Positions 9,041-17,942 of a DNA stretch of 64,000 nucleotides are shown in pieces. The translations under genes and the position numbers were made by a program. The stretch lies in assembly GCF_001424875.1 (NCBI RefSeq), contig NZ_LMCT01000072.1:177632-241631 (forward strand), in the 5' to 3' direction. Numbering within the stretch: the first letter of the stretch is position 1; every line of letters begins with the position of its first letter. The stretch comes from Kitasatospora sp. Root107 (lineage in GTDB: Bacteria > Actinomycetota > Actinomycetes > Streptomycetales > Streptomycetaceae). The notes beneath the pieces are model-generated. The model had not been told where the DNA came from, made no database searches, and saw nothing but the letters and a program-made list of their open reading frames with translations.

Positions 9041-11764
9041 CTACTTCACGGTGCAGGCCGAGCCGTTCAGGGTGAAGGCGGTCGGCTTGCCGTTGCTGCC
9101 AGTCCAGCTGCCGTTGAAGCCGAACGAGGTCGAGCCGCCATTCGCTGCCAGCGTGCCGTTGTAGCTCAGGTTGGCGACGCTGACCGCTGCGCCGGTCTGG
9201 GTGTACGCGCCGTTCCACAGCGAGGTGACCTGCTGGCCGTTGGTGAAGGACCACTTGACGGTCCAGGCGGTCAGGGCGGTCGGGCCGGTGTTCTTCACCG
9301 TCACCGCTGCGCCGAAGCCGCCGGACCACTGGTTGCTGACGCTGTAGGTGATCTCACAGCCCGTCGACGGCGTGGAACTTGGGCTGGGCGTCGGGCTGTT
9401 GGAGCTCGGCGAGGCGGACGGAGTGGCCGTGGGTGTCACGGTGGGGGTCACCGTGGTGTCGCCGACGATGATGCCCCGGCCGTTGGTGGAGAGGTAGACC
9501 CGGCCGTAGACCCGGGGGTCGCCGGTGATCGCCGCCCCGGTCCAAGCCCACTGGTGCGCATCGTCGTTGATCCTGACCCAGCTCGCCCCGGCGTCGTCCG
9601 AGCGGAAGATGCCGCGCACGCCGCCGATCTGTGCGGAGCTGTACAGGGCGGGGTAGCTCGCGCCGGGGGCGGCCTTGCCGAAGCCGATGCTGTCGGCCTG
9701 GGTGACGGCTGCCGACCTGGTGAACGAGGCGCCGGAGTCGGTGGAGTGCCAGAGTCCGTACGTGCTGTCGGCCTTGCCGCCCGCGAGCCAGACGTCGCCC
9801 TGGACGCCCGGCAGTGCCTTGAAGCGGACGTTTCCCTCGACCGGCAGTCCGGTGGCTGCGGTCTTCGCGAAGGTCAGGCCGCCGTCGGTGCTCAGGTAGA
9901 AGCCGCCGGCCGAAGTCCCGTAGAACTTCAGCGGGTTGACCCGGTCGGCCTGCACGCTCGCGCCGGCCGGCAGACCGCTGACCGCGGTGAACGAGCTGCC
10001 ACCGAAGGCTGCGGTGACCGGCGCCGCACCGGCCGGGGACCAGACCACCCGGCTGCCGTCGGCGGCCAGCGCCACCGTGCCGCCGCCGGTGATGCCGGCC
10101 GGTTCGGCGCCGGGCTGGTACCAGTTGACGCCGTTGTCGTTGGAGAAGGCGATGTGCCGGTCGGTGTCGGTGTTGCCGACCCGGACCACCCGGTTGGGGT
10201 CGGCCTGGGCGAAGTCCAGTGCGGTGGTGCTGCCGTGGTTGGGGGACTGGTACATCAGCGGCGGCACGGTGGTCAGCGAGGTGTGCCGGAAGCCGCCGAT
10301 GTCGCCGAGCGCACTGAGCAGCGGGGCGCCGCTCGGCGGGCTGACCAGGTCGTTGACGGCCGTTTCCTCCAGTCCCTGCACCATCGGCCGGATGGCCACG
10401 TTCGTACCGGCGTCCCAGGCGGTGAGGTTGTCCGTGCCGTAGACGGTGGCGCCGGTGCCGTACATCATCCGGTCGGAGTCGAAGGGGTCGATCTCCAGCG
10501 CCTCGGTCATCCAGCCGAGCTTGGGGGTCTGCTCCGGCGGGGACGGGTTGTTGCCCCAACTCAGCCAGGGGGACGAGGAGATGTCCATCGTGTAGTGGTT
10601 CACCCGGGTCGGGTAGCCGTTGTACTCCCAGATCGGCTTCCAGGTCGCGCCGAAGTCGGTGGACCGGTAGATCTGGGTGTCCGGGTACCAGGAGCTGTAG
10701 CCGGTCACCATCAGCACGTTGGGGTGCAGACGGTCGACGGTCAGGCCGCTGTAGCCGAAGTACGCGCCGGAGTCCGTCGACCTGACCGGGCTGAGCTGGG
10801 TCCACTCGCCGGTCCTCGTGGCGTACCGCCAGACGTCGCCCTTGGCTCCGTCGTACGGGCCGCCGGTGTCGCTGGTGGCCAGGTAGAGGTAGCCGTTGAC
10901 CGGGTCGAGCACGCCCTTGTGCGGCAGGTAGCCGGTCGGCTGACCGGCCAGTCTGTTCCAAGTAGCGCCGCCGTCAACGGACTTGTAGACGCTGTTGTCC
11001 TTGTCGGCGACCCCGGCGTAGAGGGTCTGGGTGGTGGCGCCCGCGCTCGCGCTGCTCTTGTCGAAGGTCACCCAGAGCACCCCGGGCTTGGCGCTCAGGT
11101 AGCCGTTGGTGTCGGTGGGGTCGGGCGCGTAGTTCCCGGCGTTCGGGAAACTCGCAACCTTTGCCCAGCTGACGCCGTAGTCGGTCGATCGCCAGAGGCC
11201 GTTGCCCTCGGGGGCGCCGAGGTAGACCACCTTGTCGTTGTTCGGGTCGATCGCCAGCCGCTCGCCCATGCCACGGCCCGGCATGTTGCCACCGATCTTG
11301 AACGGCAGGGTGGTTCGGGCCCAGGTCGCACCCTTGTCGGTGGAGCGCAGGATCGCGCCGTTGTTCGGGTCCCAGCTGTTGGTGTAGGTGCCGGCCGCGA
11401 CGTAGACCCGGTTGGTCTGCACCGGGTCGGTGGCCAGCGAGGCGACACCGGTCAGGTTCCAGTCGTTCCAGCCGAGCGAGTCGAGCAGCGGTATCCACTT
11501 CTTGCTCGCCGGGTCCTGGCGGTAGGCGCCGCCGATGTCGGTGCGGGCGTAGACCAGGCCGGCCTCGCTCTGGTTGAAGACGATGCCGGGCACGAAGCCG
11601 CCACCGTCGATCCTGACGTTGCCCCAGCTGTAGCCGGCGGCGGTGGCGGTGGTGTCGGCGGCGTTCGCGCTCTGGTGCGGGCCGCCGAGCCAGGACACCG
11701 CCAGGCCGCAGCTCACCGCCAGCGCCGTGACGGCCGCCCGGGGGCGGGAGAGGAGACGGGTCAT
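9041..11764 (-). CDS. Secreted GH74 xyloglucanase with C-terminal CBM2
   Basis: This 907-residue secreted glycoside hydrolase cleaves the glucan backbone of xyloglucan. A signal peptide (cleavage near residue 35, SANAAD) precedes a two-beta-propeller GH74 domain with many STD.G.TW / SxDxGxxW Asp-box-like repeats. The two catalytic-Asp motifs of the family are visible: RTDIGGAYR (Asp76) and GDIGGFRH (near residue 488). A Thr/Pro/Ser linker then leads to a family 2 cellulose-binding module (about 803-907) with flanking Cys and surface Trp residues. The ribosome site is GAAGGAG. A CebR-like half-operator sits 42 bases upstream. Confidence 0.95.
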   Translation of the reverse strand: MTRLLSRPRAAVTALAVSCGLAVSWLGGPHQSANAADTTATAAGYSWGNVRIDGGGFVPGIVFNQSEAGLVYARTDIGGAYRQDPASKKWIPLLDSLGWNDWNLTGVASLATDPVQTNRVYVAAGTYTNSWDPNNGAILRSTDKGATWARTTLPFKIGGNMPGRGMGERLAIDPNNDKVVYLGAPEGNGLWRSTDYGVSWAKVASFPNAGNYAPDPTDTNGYLSAKPGVLWVTFDKSSASAGATTQTLYAGVADKDNSVYKSVDGGATWNRLAGQPTGYLPHKGVLDPVNGYLYLATSDTGGPYDGAKGDVWRYATRTGEWTQLSPVRSTDSGAYFGYSGLTVDRLHPNVLMVTGYSSWYPDTQIYRSTDFGATWKPIWEYNGYPTRVNHYTMDISSSPWLSWGNNPSPPEQTPKLGWMTEALEIDPFDSDRMMYGTGATVYGTDNLTAWDAGTNVAIRPMVQGLEETAVNDLVSPPSGAPLLSALGDIGGFRHTSLTTVPPLMYQSPNHGSTTALDFAQADPNRVVRVGNTDTDRHIAFSNDNGVNWYQPGAEPAGITGGGTVALAADGSRVVWSPAGAAPVTAAFGGSSFTAVSGLPAGASVQADRVNPLKFYGTSAGGFYLSTDGGLTFAKTAATGLPVEGNVRFKALPGVQGDVWLAGGKADSTYGLWHSTDSGASFTRSAAVTQADSIGFGKAAPGASYPALYSSAQIGGVRGIFRSDDAGASWVRINDDAHQWAWTGAAITGDPRVYGRVYLSTNGRGIIVGDTTVTPTVTPTATPSASPSSNSPTPSPSSTPSTGCEITYSVSNQWSGGFGAAVTVKNTGPTALTAWTVKWSFTNGQQVTSLWNGAYTQTGAAVSVANLSYNGTLAANGGSTSFGFNGSWTGSNGKPTAFTLNGSACTVK

Positions 11765-11805
11765 CCGGAACGGACTCCTTCATCGGGCCCGCAGGAGAGG
11801 GAGGA

Positions 11806-11819
11806 CCGGAAGGCTCCCA
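11806..11819 (-). promoter_or_regulatory. Degenerate CebR-type operator candidate
   Basis: On the minus strand this reads TGGGAGCCTTCCGG. The cello-oligosaccharide repressor CebR of streptomycetes recognises TGGGAGCGCTCCCA; the left half is perfect and 10 of 14 positions agree. It lies 42-55 bases upstream of the GH74 start, where a repressor of (hemi)cellulase genes would act. The match in the right half is poor, so this is a candidate only. Confidence 0.35.
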
Positions 11820-12155
11820 CGGCCGATACGTCCGTCTGGGTCGGTGGCTCCGGCGCCGCCGGGTGGGGGCGGCGGCGCTGCGGGCGGTGGTAGCCGACCC
11901 TAGGTCGGACCCGAGCCCGGCAGAAGGGGATCGACGGGCCTGTCCGCAAGCGGTCATGACGGGCGGTCAGCCGCGCGCCGGGCGCACAACACCCGCTCCA
12001 GTGCAGCACATTCGAGCCCCGACGTGGGCTGCTTTTCACATCTTCGCGTAACTGCCAGTGATCACTCGGTAGCGTCCGGCGCATCCGAAATCCGAAATCG
12101 CACAGGCGACTGGCATATGTCCGAGTGACAGCTGCCCGAGTCGTTCGGAGGCCCG
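11820..12155. other. Gene-free region between divergent GH74 and MHYT genes
   Basis: This stretch has no convincing coding frame. It contains an inverted repeat CCGACC-CTA-GGTCGG at 11894-11908, which could be an operator or the base of a transcript. The last 120 bases become less G+C-rich (around 12030-12110) and probably hold the promoter of the MHYT gene. That gene has a clear GGAGG ribosome site at 12146-12150. Confidence 0.5.
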
Positions 12156-12938
12156 ATGGGACACCTGGACCACTTCAGCTTCGGCTGGCCGACCCCGGCC
12201 ATCTCGTACGTGATGGCCTGCGTCGGCGCCGCGCTCGGTCTGCGCTGCACCCTTCGCGCGCTCTCCGCCACCGGCTCGTCGCGGCGGAACTGGCTGATCA
12301 CCGCCGCCGCCGCGATCGGCTCGGGCATCTGGACCATGCACTTCGTCGCGATGTTCGGCTTCACCGTGGACGGCACCGAGCTGCGCTACAACGTGCCGCT
12401 CACCATCCTGAGCCTGCTGGTCGCCGTCCTGGTGGTCGGGCTCGGCGTGTTCGCCGTGGCGTACGGGCGGCACCGTGGGCGCTCGCTGATGCTCGGCGGC
12501 CTGATCACCGGGGTCGGGGTGGCGGCCATGCACTACCTCGGCATGGCGGCCGTCCGCCTGCACGGCGTGATCGCCTACGACTTCGGCACGGTGGCGCTCT
12601 CGGTGCTGATCGCGGTCGGCGCGGCGACCGCCGCGCTCTGGGCCGCCGTCACCATCCGCAACCTGTACGCCGCCGCGGCCGCCTCGCTGGTGATGGGTAT
12701 CGCGGTGAGCTGTATGCACTACACCGGGATGGCCGCCGTCCAGGTCGAACTGCACCCGTCCCGGGTGGAGTTGGGCGGGGCGACGCCGATGCAGTTCATC
12801 TTCCCGCTGGCGGTCGGGCTGGGCTCCTTCCTGTTCCTGACCTCCGCCTTCGTCGCGCTGTCGCCGACCGCCCAGGAGCGCGCCGCGTACCGCGAGGCGG
12901 GCCAGCTGGCGATCGAGGAGCTCGACCGGGCGGCCTGA
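12156..12938 (+). CDS. MHYT-domain integral membrane sensor
   Basis: This 260-residue membrane protein has about seven transmembrane helices. It carries three copies of the MHYT-type motif: TMHFVAM, AMHYLGM and CMHYTGM. The Met and His residues of these motifs are thought to bind a metal, probably copper, and to sense a diatomic gas or redox signal. No GGDEF or EAL output domain is fused, so any output must come from a partner. It starts at ATG 12156 after GGAGG and lies 45 bases upstream of the conservon kinase, so the two may be co-transcribed and functionally linked. Confidence 0.9.
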   Translation: MGHLDHFSFGWPTPAISYVMACVGAALGLRCTLRALSATGSSRRNWLITAAAAIGSGIWTMHFVAMFGFTVDGTELRYNVPLTILSLLVAVLVVGLGVFAVAYGRHRGRSLMLGGLITGVGVAAMHYLGMAAVRLHGVIAYDFGTVALSVLIAVGAATAALWAAVTIRNLYAAAAASLVMGIAVSCMHYTGMAAVQVELHPSRVELGGATPMQFIFPLAVGLGSFLFLTSAFVALSPTAQERAAYREAGQLAIEELDRAA

Positions 12939-12983
12939 CCGCGGCCACCGTCCACCACATTCCACCGAAAGGGCCCTGACCAC

Positions 12984-15401
12984 ATGGGAACCCACGCGGG
13001 CCCGCCCGCCCGGGAGGCCGCCACTCACGAGGCCGCCACCCGAGAGGCCGCCGCCGCCCGACGACCCGCCGCGCACGCGCTGCTGCGGCGGCTGCGCCCC
13101 CGCACCGTACGCGCCAGGATCGTCGCTCTGCTGATGGTCCCGGTGGTCTCCGTGATGGCCCTCTGGTCCTTCGCCACCGTCACCACCGCGCAGCAGATCT
13201 GGGACCTGCTGCGGCTCCAGGAGGTGCACAGCGAGCTGCTCGACCCGGTGGCCGCCACCGTGACCGGCCTGCAGGCCGAACGGGTGGCCGCAGGACAGCA
13301 GTTGGCCGCACCGGGGGTCGGCCGGGAGGCGGTGCTCCGGGAGGCCGCCGAGGCCACCGACCGGGCGGTCGCCCCGCTCGGGATCGGCACCGGCTACAAC
13401 CGGGCCGACGCCCGGGGGCTCGGCGCCGAGGCGGCCGACCGGGTGGACGCGCTGGGCGCGGCCGTCAGCGGTCTGGCCGAGCTGCGCCGCCGGGTGGCGG
13501 AACGTTCCGTCAGCTGGGCCGAGACCTATGCCGGCTACACCGCCGCGATCGACCGCGCCCTCGAGGTGACCAGCGCGACCACCCGGCTGCAGGACCACCG
13601 GGTCGCCTCGGACGGCCGGGTGCTGCTCGAGTTCGCCCGCTCCCGCGAACTGCTGGCCAGGGAGGACGCGTTGCTGCGCACCGGCCAGCGCGCGGGGACG
13701 CTGCTGGACGCCCAGCGCGCCGAGTTCGCCGCCGCCGTCTACGCCCGCCGACTGTTCGAGCAGACCGCCGCGCCCGACCTGCGCCCGGAAGACCGCGCCG
13801 CGCTGCTCGCGGTCTTCAACGGCACCGACCACCGCGGGCTGCTCCGGTACGAGGACGCCGTCCGCTCCGCCGTGGACGGCCGGGCCGCGGTGGACGCGGT
13901 GAGCGCCGAGCAGTGGTCGGTGGCCGCCGACAACGTGGCCCGCACCCTGCGCACGGTGGAGACCAACGCCGGTACGGCCGCCGCCGCGCAGGCCCGCCCG
14001 TACGCGCTCGGGCTGTTCAGCAGCTCCGGCGCCGCCGTGCTGCTCGGCCTGCTCGCGGTGGTCGCCTCGCTGCTGATCTCGGTGCAGATCGGCCGGGGCC
14101 TGGTGACCGAACTGATCGCGCTGCGGAACTCCGCGCTGGAGCTGGCCGGGCGCAAACTCCCGGGCACCATGCGGCGGTTGCGCGCGGGCGAGGAGATCGA
14201 CGTGGAGACCGAGGCGCCGCTGCGCCCGCACGGCGAGGACGAGATCGGGCAGGTGCACGGCGCGCTCGGCTCGGTCCAGCGGGCGGCCGTGACGGCGGCG
14301 GTCGAGCGGGCCGAGGTGCTCTCCGGCGTCTCCGGGGTCTTCGTCAACCTGGCCCGGCGCAGCCAGGTCCTGGTGCACCGTCAGCTCACCCTGCTGGACA
14401 CCATGGAGCGGCGTACCGAGGACCCCGAGGAGCTGGAGGACCTGTTCCGGCTGGACCACCTGACGACGCGTATGCGGCGGCACGCCGAGGGCCTGATCAT
14501 CCTCTCCGGGGCGGCCCCGGGCCGGGGTTGGCGCAACCCGGTGCCGCTGATGGACGTGGTGCGGGCCGCGGTCTCCGAGGTCGAGGAGTACGCCCGGGTC
14601 GAGGTGCACAGGCTGCCGTTCGCCGCCGTGGCCGGGCAGGCGGTCGCCGACCTGACCCACCTGGTGGCCGAACTGGTGGAGAACGCCACCGGGTTCTCGC
14701 CCCCGCACACCAAGGTGCACATCCGGGGCGAGCAGGTCGGCAACGGCTACGCGCTGGAGATCGAGGACCGGGGCCTGGGGATGGGCCAGGAGGCGCTGGC
14801 CGACGCGAACCGGCGGATCGAGGCCGCCCAGCAGGTGGACCTGTTCGACAGCGACCGGCTCGGCCTGTTCGTGGTCAGCCGGCTGGCCCGCCGCCAGGAC
14901 GTCCGGGTCTCGCTCCGGACCTCCGCGTACGGCGGCACCACAGCCGTCGTGCTGCTGCCCAACGTGCTGCTGGAGAACCCCCGTTCGGAGCGCGCGGCCC
15001 CCGAGCCGGAGCGGACCGAGCTGGCCCCGCCGCCGGTCCCGGAGGTGTTCGGCTCGGGCCTGCTGCGGCCGACCCCGTTCCCGGCGCCCCGGCTGGCGGT
15101 CGCCCCGACCGCCCCGGCTTCCGTGCCACCGCCGCCGCCCAGGATGCCGCCGCCGAGCATGCCGCCGTCGCTCGGTCCTGAGGCGGACGACGACCTGCCG
15201 CGCCGGGTCCGGCAGGCCAGCCTGGCCCCGCAGCTGCGCGAGGCCCCGGAGCGCCCGCAGACCCGGGCCCGCCCGGACGGTCCGCCCCGGTTCGGCCGCA
15301 ATCCGGAGGAGGCCCGCGCCGCGATGTCCGCGTACCAGCGCGGCTGGGCCCGGGGCAAGAACCAACGCACCGTCGACACCACCGAGGGAGAGCCCCGATG
15401 A
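12984..15401 (+). CDS. cvnA: Conservon sensor histidine kinase-like protein (CvnA)
   Basis: This is a membrane-anchored kinase-like protein of 805 residues. The first transmembrane segment (about 45-68, LLMVPVVSVMAL) and a second (about 335-360) bracket an extracytoplasmic nitrate/nitrite-sensing (NIT) domain. A cytoplasmic linker and an ATPase domain follow (N box LVAELVENATGFSPPHTKV, G box EDRGLGMGQ). The last roughly 150 residues are Pro/Arg-rich and disordered. In S. coelicolor conservons the CvnA-D products form a membrane complex likened to eukaryotic GPCR-G protein assemblies. The stop overlaps cvnB (ATGA). Confidence 0.93.
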   Translation: MGTHAGPPAREAATHEAATREAAAARRPAAHALLRRLRPRTVRARIVALLMVPVVSVMALWSFATVTTAQQIWDLLRLQEVHSELLDPVAATVTGLQAERVAAGQQLAAPGVGREAVLREAAEATDRAVAPLGIGTGYNRADARGLGAEAADRVDALGAAVSGLAELRRRVAERSVSWAETYAGYTAAIDRALEVTSATTRLQDHRVASDGRVLLEFARSRELLAREDALLRTGQRAGTLLDAQRAEFAAAVYARRLFEQTAAPDLRPEDRAALLAVFNGTDHRGLLRYEDAVRSAVDGRAAVDAVSAEQWSVAADNVARTLRTVETNAGTAAAAQARPYALGLFSSSGAAVLLGLLAVVASLLISVQIGRGLVTELIALRNSALELAGRKLPGTMRRLRAGEEIDVETEAPLRPHGEDEIGQVHGALGSVQRAAVTAAVERAEVLSGVSGVFVNLARRSQVLVHRQLTLLDTMERRTEDPEELEDLFRLDHLTTRMRRHAEGLIILSGAAPGRGWRNPVPLMDVVRAAVSEVEEYARVEVHRLPFAAVAGQAVADLTHLVAELVENATGFSPPHTKVHIRGEQVGNGYALEIEDRGLGMGQEALADANRRIEAAQQVDLFDSDRLGLFVVSRLARRQDVRVSLRTSAYGGTTAVVLLPNVLLENPRSERAAPEPERTELAPPPVPEVFGSGLLRPTPFPAPRLAVAPTAPASVPPPPPRMPPPSMPPSLGPEADDDLPRRVRQASLAPQLREAPERPQTRARPDGPPRFGRNPEEARAAMSAYQRGWARGKNQRTVDTTEGEPR

Positions 15402-15808
15402 TCAGCCCCGCACCGCGCTCGGGAGAGTTCAACTGGCTGCTCGACGAGCTGGTCTCCCGGGTCGCCCAGATCAGATTCGCCGTGATGCTCTCGGCCGACG
15501 GCCTGGCGATCGGCACCTCGGCCGGCATCGGCCGGGAGGACGGCGAGCACCTGGCCGCCGTCGCCTCCGGCTTCCACAGTCTGGCGAAGGGGGCGGCGCG
15601 GCACTTCGAGGCGGGTGAAGTCCGGCAGACCATGGTCGAGTTGGAGCACGGCTTCCTGTTCGTCGCGGCGGCCGGGGAGGGCAGCTGCCTGGCCGTGTTC
15701 GCGCACTCCGACGCCGACCTCGGGCTGATCGCCTACGAGATGGCCCGGCTGGTCCGCCGGGTCGGTGAGCACCTGTACACGCCACCGCGCAGCGCGGTCG
15801 GTAGGTGA
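15398..15808 (+). CDS. cvnB: Roadblock/LC7-domain protein (CvnB)
   Basis: This 136-residue single-domain roadblock/LC7 protein (FNWLLDELVSRV...AVMLSADGLAIGTS, then a helix-rich C-terminal half) is the conservon subunit thought to regulate or scaffold the partner GTPase CvnD. It overlaps the upstream kinase by ATGA and the downstream DUF742 gene by GTGA, so the whole cassette is translationally coupled. Confidence 0.95.
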   Translation: MISPAPRSGEFNWLLDELVSRVAQIRFAVMLSADGLAIGTSAGIGREDGEHLAAVASGFHSLAKGAARHFEAGEVRQTMVELEHGFLFVAAAGEGSCLAVFAHSDADLGLIAYEMARLVRRVGEHLYTPPRSAVGR

Positions 15809-16242
15809 TTCCGGTGCCCTACCCGCAACGCCGCCACCTGCCCGAGTCCCCGTTCGGCTTCCCGGCCCCGGCCGAGCAGCACACCCGCTGGTACGACGGC
15901 GCGGCCGGGCCGATGGTCCGTCCGTACGCGCTCACCAAGGGCCGGACCAGGCCCACCGGGCGGGAGTTCGACCTGATCGCCCTGGTGGTCAGCGACGTCC
16001 CGGACAGCCCGGACCTGCCGATCGGCCCCGAGCACGGCGCGATCCTCGACCTGTGCCGGGACAACGCGCTCTCGGTGGCCGAGATCGCCGCCGAGACCGA
16101 CCTGCCGCTCGGGGTGGTCCGGGTGCTGCTCGGTGACCTGCTGGACGCCGAGTTCATCCGGGTCAGCCGCCCCGTACCGCCCGCCATGCTCCCCGACGAG
16201 CACATCCTCCGTGAGGTCATCAATGGACTCCGCGCACTCTGA
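15805..16242 (+). CDS. cvnC: DUF742 protein (CvnC)
   Basis: This 145-residue DUF742 protein has a winged-helix-like C-terminal half (ALSVAEIAAETDLPLGVVRVLLGDL) and the family signature VRPYALTKGRTRP. It is the third element of the conservon, and its biochemical role is unclear. It starts at GTG 15805, overlapping cvnB by 4 bases. Its 3' end overlaps the GTPase gene by 20 bases. Confidence 0.93.
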   Translation: MIPVPYPQRRHLPESPFGFPAPAEQHTRWYDGAAGPMVRPYALTKGRTRPTGREFDLIALVVSDVPDSPDLPIGPEHGAILDLCRDNALSVAEIAAETDLPLGVVRVLLGDLLDAEFIRVSRPVPPAMLPDEHILREVINGLRAL

Positions 16243-16837
16243 ACATCCCGAACGCTTCGACGACGGCCAGGTGTTGACGCTGAAGATCCTGGTCGCCGGG
16301 GGCTTCGGCGTCGGCAAGACCACCATGGTCGGCTCGGTCAGCGAGATCCGGCCGCTGCGCACCGAGGAGCAGCTCTCGCTGGCCGGGGCCGGAGTGGACG
16401 ACCTCGGCGGGGTGGAGCAGAAGACCACCACCACGGTGGCGATGGACTTCGGCCGGATCACCATCCGGGAGGGGCTCTCGCTCTACCTGTTCGGCACCCC
16501 GGGGCAGGACCGGTTCTGGTTCCTCTGGGACGAGCTGGCCACCGGCGCGCTGGGCGCGGTGGTGCTGGCCGACACCCGGCGGCTGACCGACTGCTTCCCG
16601 GCCGTCGACTTCTTCGAGCACCGGGGCATCCCGTTCGTGGTCGCGGTGAACCGCTTCGCGGGCACCCGGGAGTTCCGCCCCGAGGAGGTGTCTCGGGCCC
16701 TCGACCTGGACGCCGACACCCCCGTGGTGATCTGCGACGCCCGGCGGAGGGAGTCCGGCAAGGAGGTGCTGATCAACCTGGTCGAGCATGCCGGCCGGGT
16801 GCACGCGGCCCGGCTGCTCGCCGAGGTCGGTGGCTGA
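16223..16837 (+). CDS. cvnD: Conservon small GTPase (CvnD)
   Basis: This 204-residue Ras/Arf-like GTPase has a P-loop GGFGVGKTT, a switch region with TTTTVAMDFGRI, a G3-like FGTPGQDRFWF and a G4-like VAVNRF. In characterised conservons the GTPase binds the CvnA/B complex and changes development or antibiotic output. I start it at ATG 16223, inside the end of cvnC; an upstream in-frame extension from 16133 lacks family character. No P450 (cvnE) follows, unlike in some conservons. Confidence 0.94.
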   Translation: MDSAHSEHPERFDDGQVLTLKILVAGGFGVGKTTMVGSVSEIRPLRTEEQLSLAGAGVDDLGGVEQKTTTTVAMDFGRITIREGLSLYLFGTPGQDRFWFLWDELATGALGAVVLADTRRLTDCFPAVDFFEHRGIPFVVAVNRFAGTREFRPEEVSRALDLDADTPVVICDARRRESGKEVLINLVEHAGRVHAARLLAEVGG

Positions 16838-16892
16838 GCGCGCCGGCCGAGACCTCGCTCGTGGCGTTCCGCTGACGGAGCGTCACGAGTCG

Positions 16893-16898
16893 TACGCT
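16893..16898 (+). promoter_or_regulatory. -10 element of a leaderless transcript
   Basis: TACGCT fits TANNNT and lies six bases before the GTG at 16905. There is no ribosome-binding sequence at a proper distance. This is the geometry of leaderless actinobacterial genes, and it fixes the start of the following gene and makes it independent of the conservon. Confidence 0.5.
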
Positions 16899-16904
16899 GA
16901 AAAT

Positions 16905-17861
16905 GTGATCACCTACGAGTGCCGCACGCTGCGCACCCTGGCCGACGAGGAACGCTGGCCCGAGCTGCTCGGGCTCTACCGCGAGTCCCGGGCGGTCGGT
17001 GCCGCGCTGCGCGGCGAGGCCCAGGGCGCGGCTGAGACCGGACCGCTCGGCCACCTGATCGCGTACGGGGCGCCGCCGGAACTGGCCGCCCGGCTGTTCG
17101 ACCCGGACGGCGGGCCCGGCGCCGCCGCGACGGTGGCCGACCACGATGCCGGGCCGCTCTGGGAGGTGCTGGCGACCCGTCACTCCTGGCGACGGCTGGC
17201 CCCGTTGCTGGGGCCCGCCCGGGTCCGGCGGCTGGTCCAGCACACCCGGGTGCTGCTCGGCGAGGAGCTCGACCACGGTGCCGAGCCGGACCGGGACGGC
17301 GTCCCGCTCGCCCTGGAGTCGTGGGAGCTGGCGGGCTGGGAACCGGGCGCCCGGGTCCGCGAGTACCTGCGCACCGGCGGCGCCCGGCGCTCCCTGCTCA
17401 CCCTCCCGGCCGGCCGGGAGGGCCTCGGGCCGCTCGAACTGCCGGAGCCCGGCACCCTGGTCCGCGAGCTGGCGGCCACCAGACTGCTGGCCGCCGCCGT
17501 CCCCTGGGCGACCGCACGCTGCGTACGCGGCTCCGGCCCGGCCGCCGCCGCCCAACTGGCCACGGGCCGTCAGGTCACCGGCGGCTACCTCCCGTTCGGA
17601 GCTGTCTACCCCACCCTGCTCCAGGCCGCCTCGGACGGCCCGGCCCGGGGCAGCGCCCAAGGCCGGATCGCGGTCTGGCGGCTGCTCGCCGCGATGACCG
17701 GCGAACCGGGCACGTCCGAGGTGAACACCCTGGTGTCCCGCCTCCGCTGCTTCACCTGGCACGAACCGGCCGACGAACTCCGCTTCGTCCACCTGGCCCT
17801 CGAGGACCCGGCCACCGGCCTGGCCTGGGCACTGAGCGGGGCGGTCTACGACGGGGCTTGA
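16905..17861 (+). CDS. Uncharacterised protein, 318 residues
   Basis: I do not recognise a family. The predicted product is a soluble, Leu/Ala/Arg-rich, largely helical protein with no signal peptide or transmembrane segment and no obvious catalytic motif. It begins VITYECRTLRTLADEERW and has a repeated pattern of helices reminiscent of helical scaffold proteins. The leaderless promoter at 16893 sets the GTG start. It stands alone between the conservon and a terminator shared with the convergent dctA. Confidence 0.75.
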   Translation: MITYECRTLRTLADEERWPELLGLYRESRAVGAALRGEAQGAAETGPLGHLIAYGAPPELAARLFDPDGGPGAAATVADHDAGPLWEVLATRHSWRRLAPLLGPARVRRLVQHTRVLLGEELDHGAEPDRDGVPLALESWELAGWEPGARVREYLRTGGARRSLLTLPAGREGLGPLELPEPGTLVRELAATRLLAAAVPWATARCVRGSGPAAAAQLATGRQVTGGYLPFGAVYPTLLQAASDGPARGSAQGRIAVWRLLAAMTGEPGTSEVNTLVSRLRCFTWHEPADELRFVHLALEDPATGLAWALSGAVYDGA

Positions 17862-17890
17862 GTGACAGGTCCGCCGCGTGACGAGGCAGA

Positions 17891-17923
17891 CCCCCGCTCG
17901 ACCGGGGGGTCTCCGAGCGGGGG
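17891..17923. terminator. Bidirectional hairpin terminator
   Basis: The arms CCCCCGCTCG (17891-17900) and CGAGCGGGGG (17914-17923) are a perfect 10-base-pair inverted repeat with a 13-base loop. It lies 30 bases after the stop of the 318-residue gene and 20 bases before the end of the convergent dctA, so it can serve both. Confidence 0.8.
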
Positions 17924-17942
17924 CCTGCGGCTTGAGGGGGTG

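Noticed and set aside
9017..11893. 958-codon plus-strand open frame over the GH74 gene
   Set aside because: It is Val/Gly/Arg-rich shadow coding; the minus-strand GH74 protein with signal peptide, catalytic Asp motifs and CBM2 is the real gene.
12036..15365. 1109-codon minus-strand open frame over the conservon kinase
   Set aside because: Composition is Gln/Arg/His/Gly-rich and without domains; the plus-strand kinase has all its motifs.
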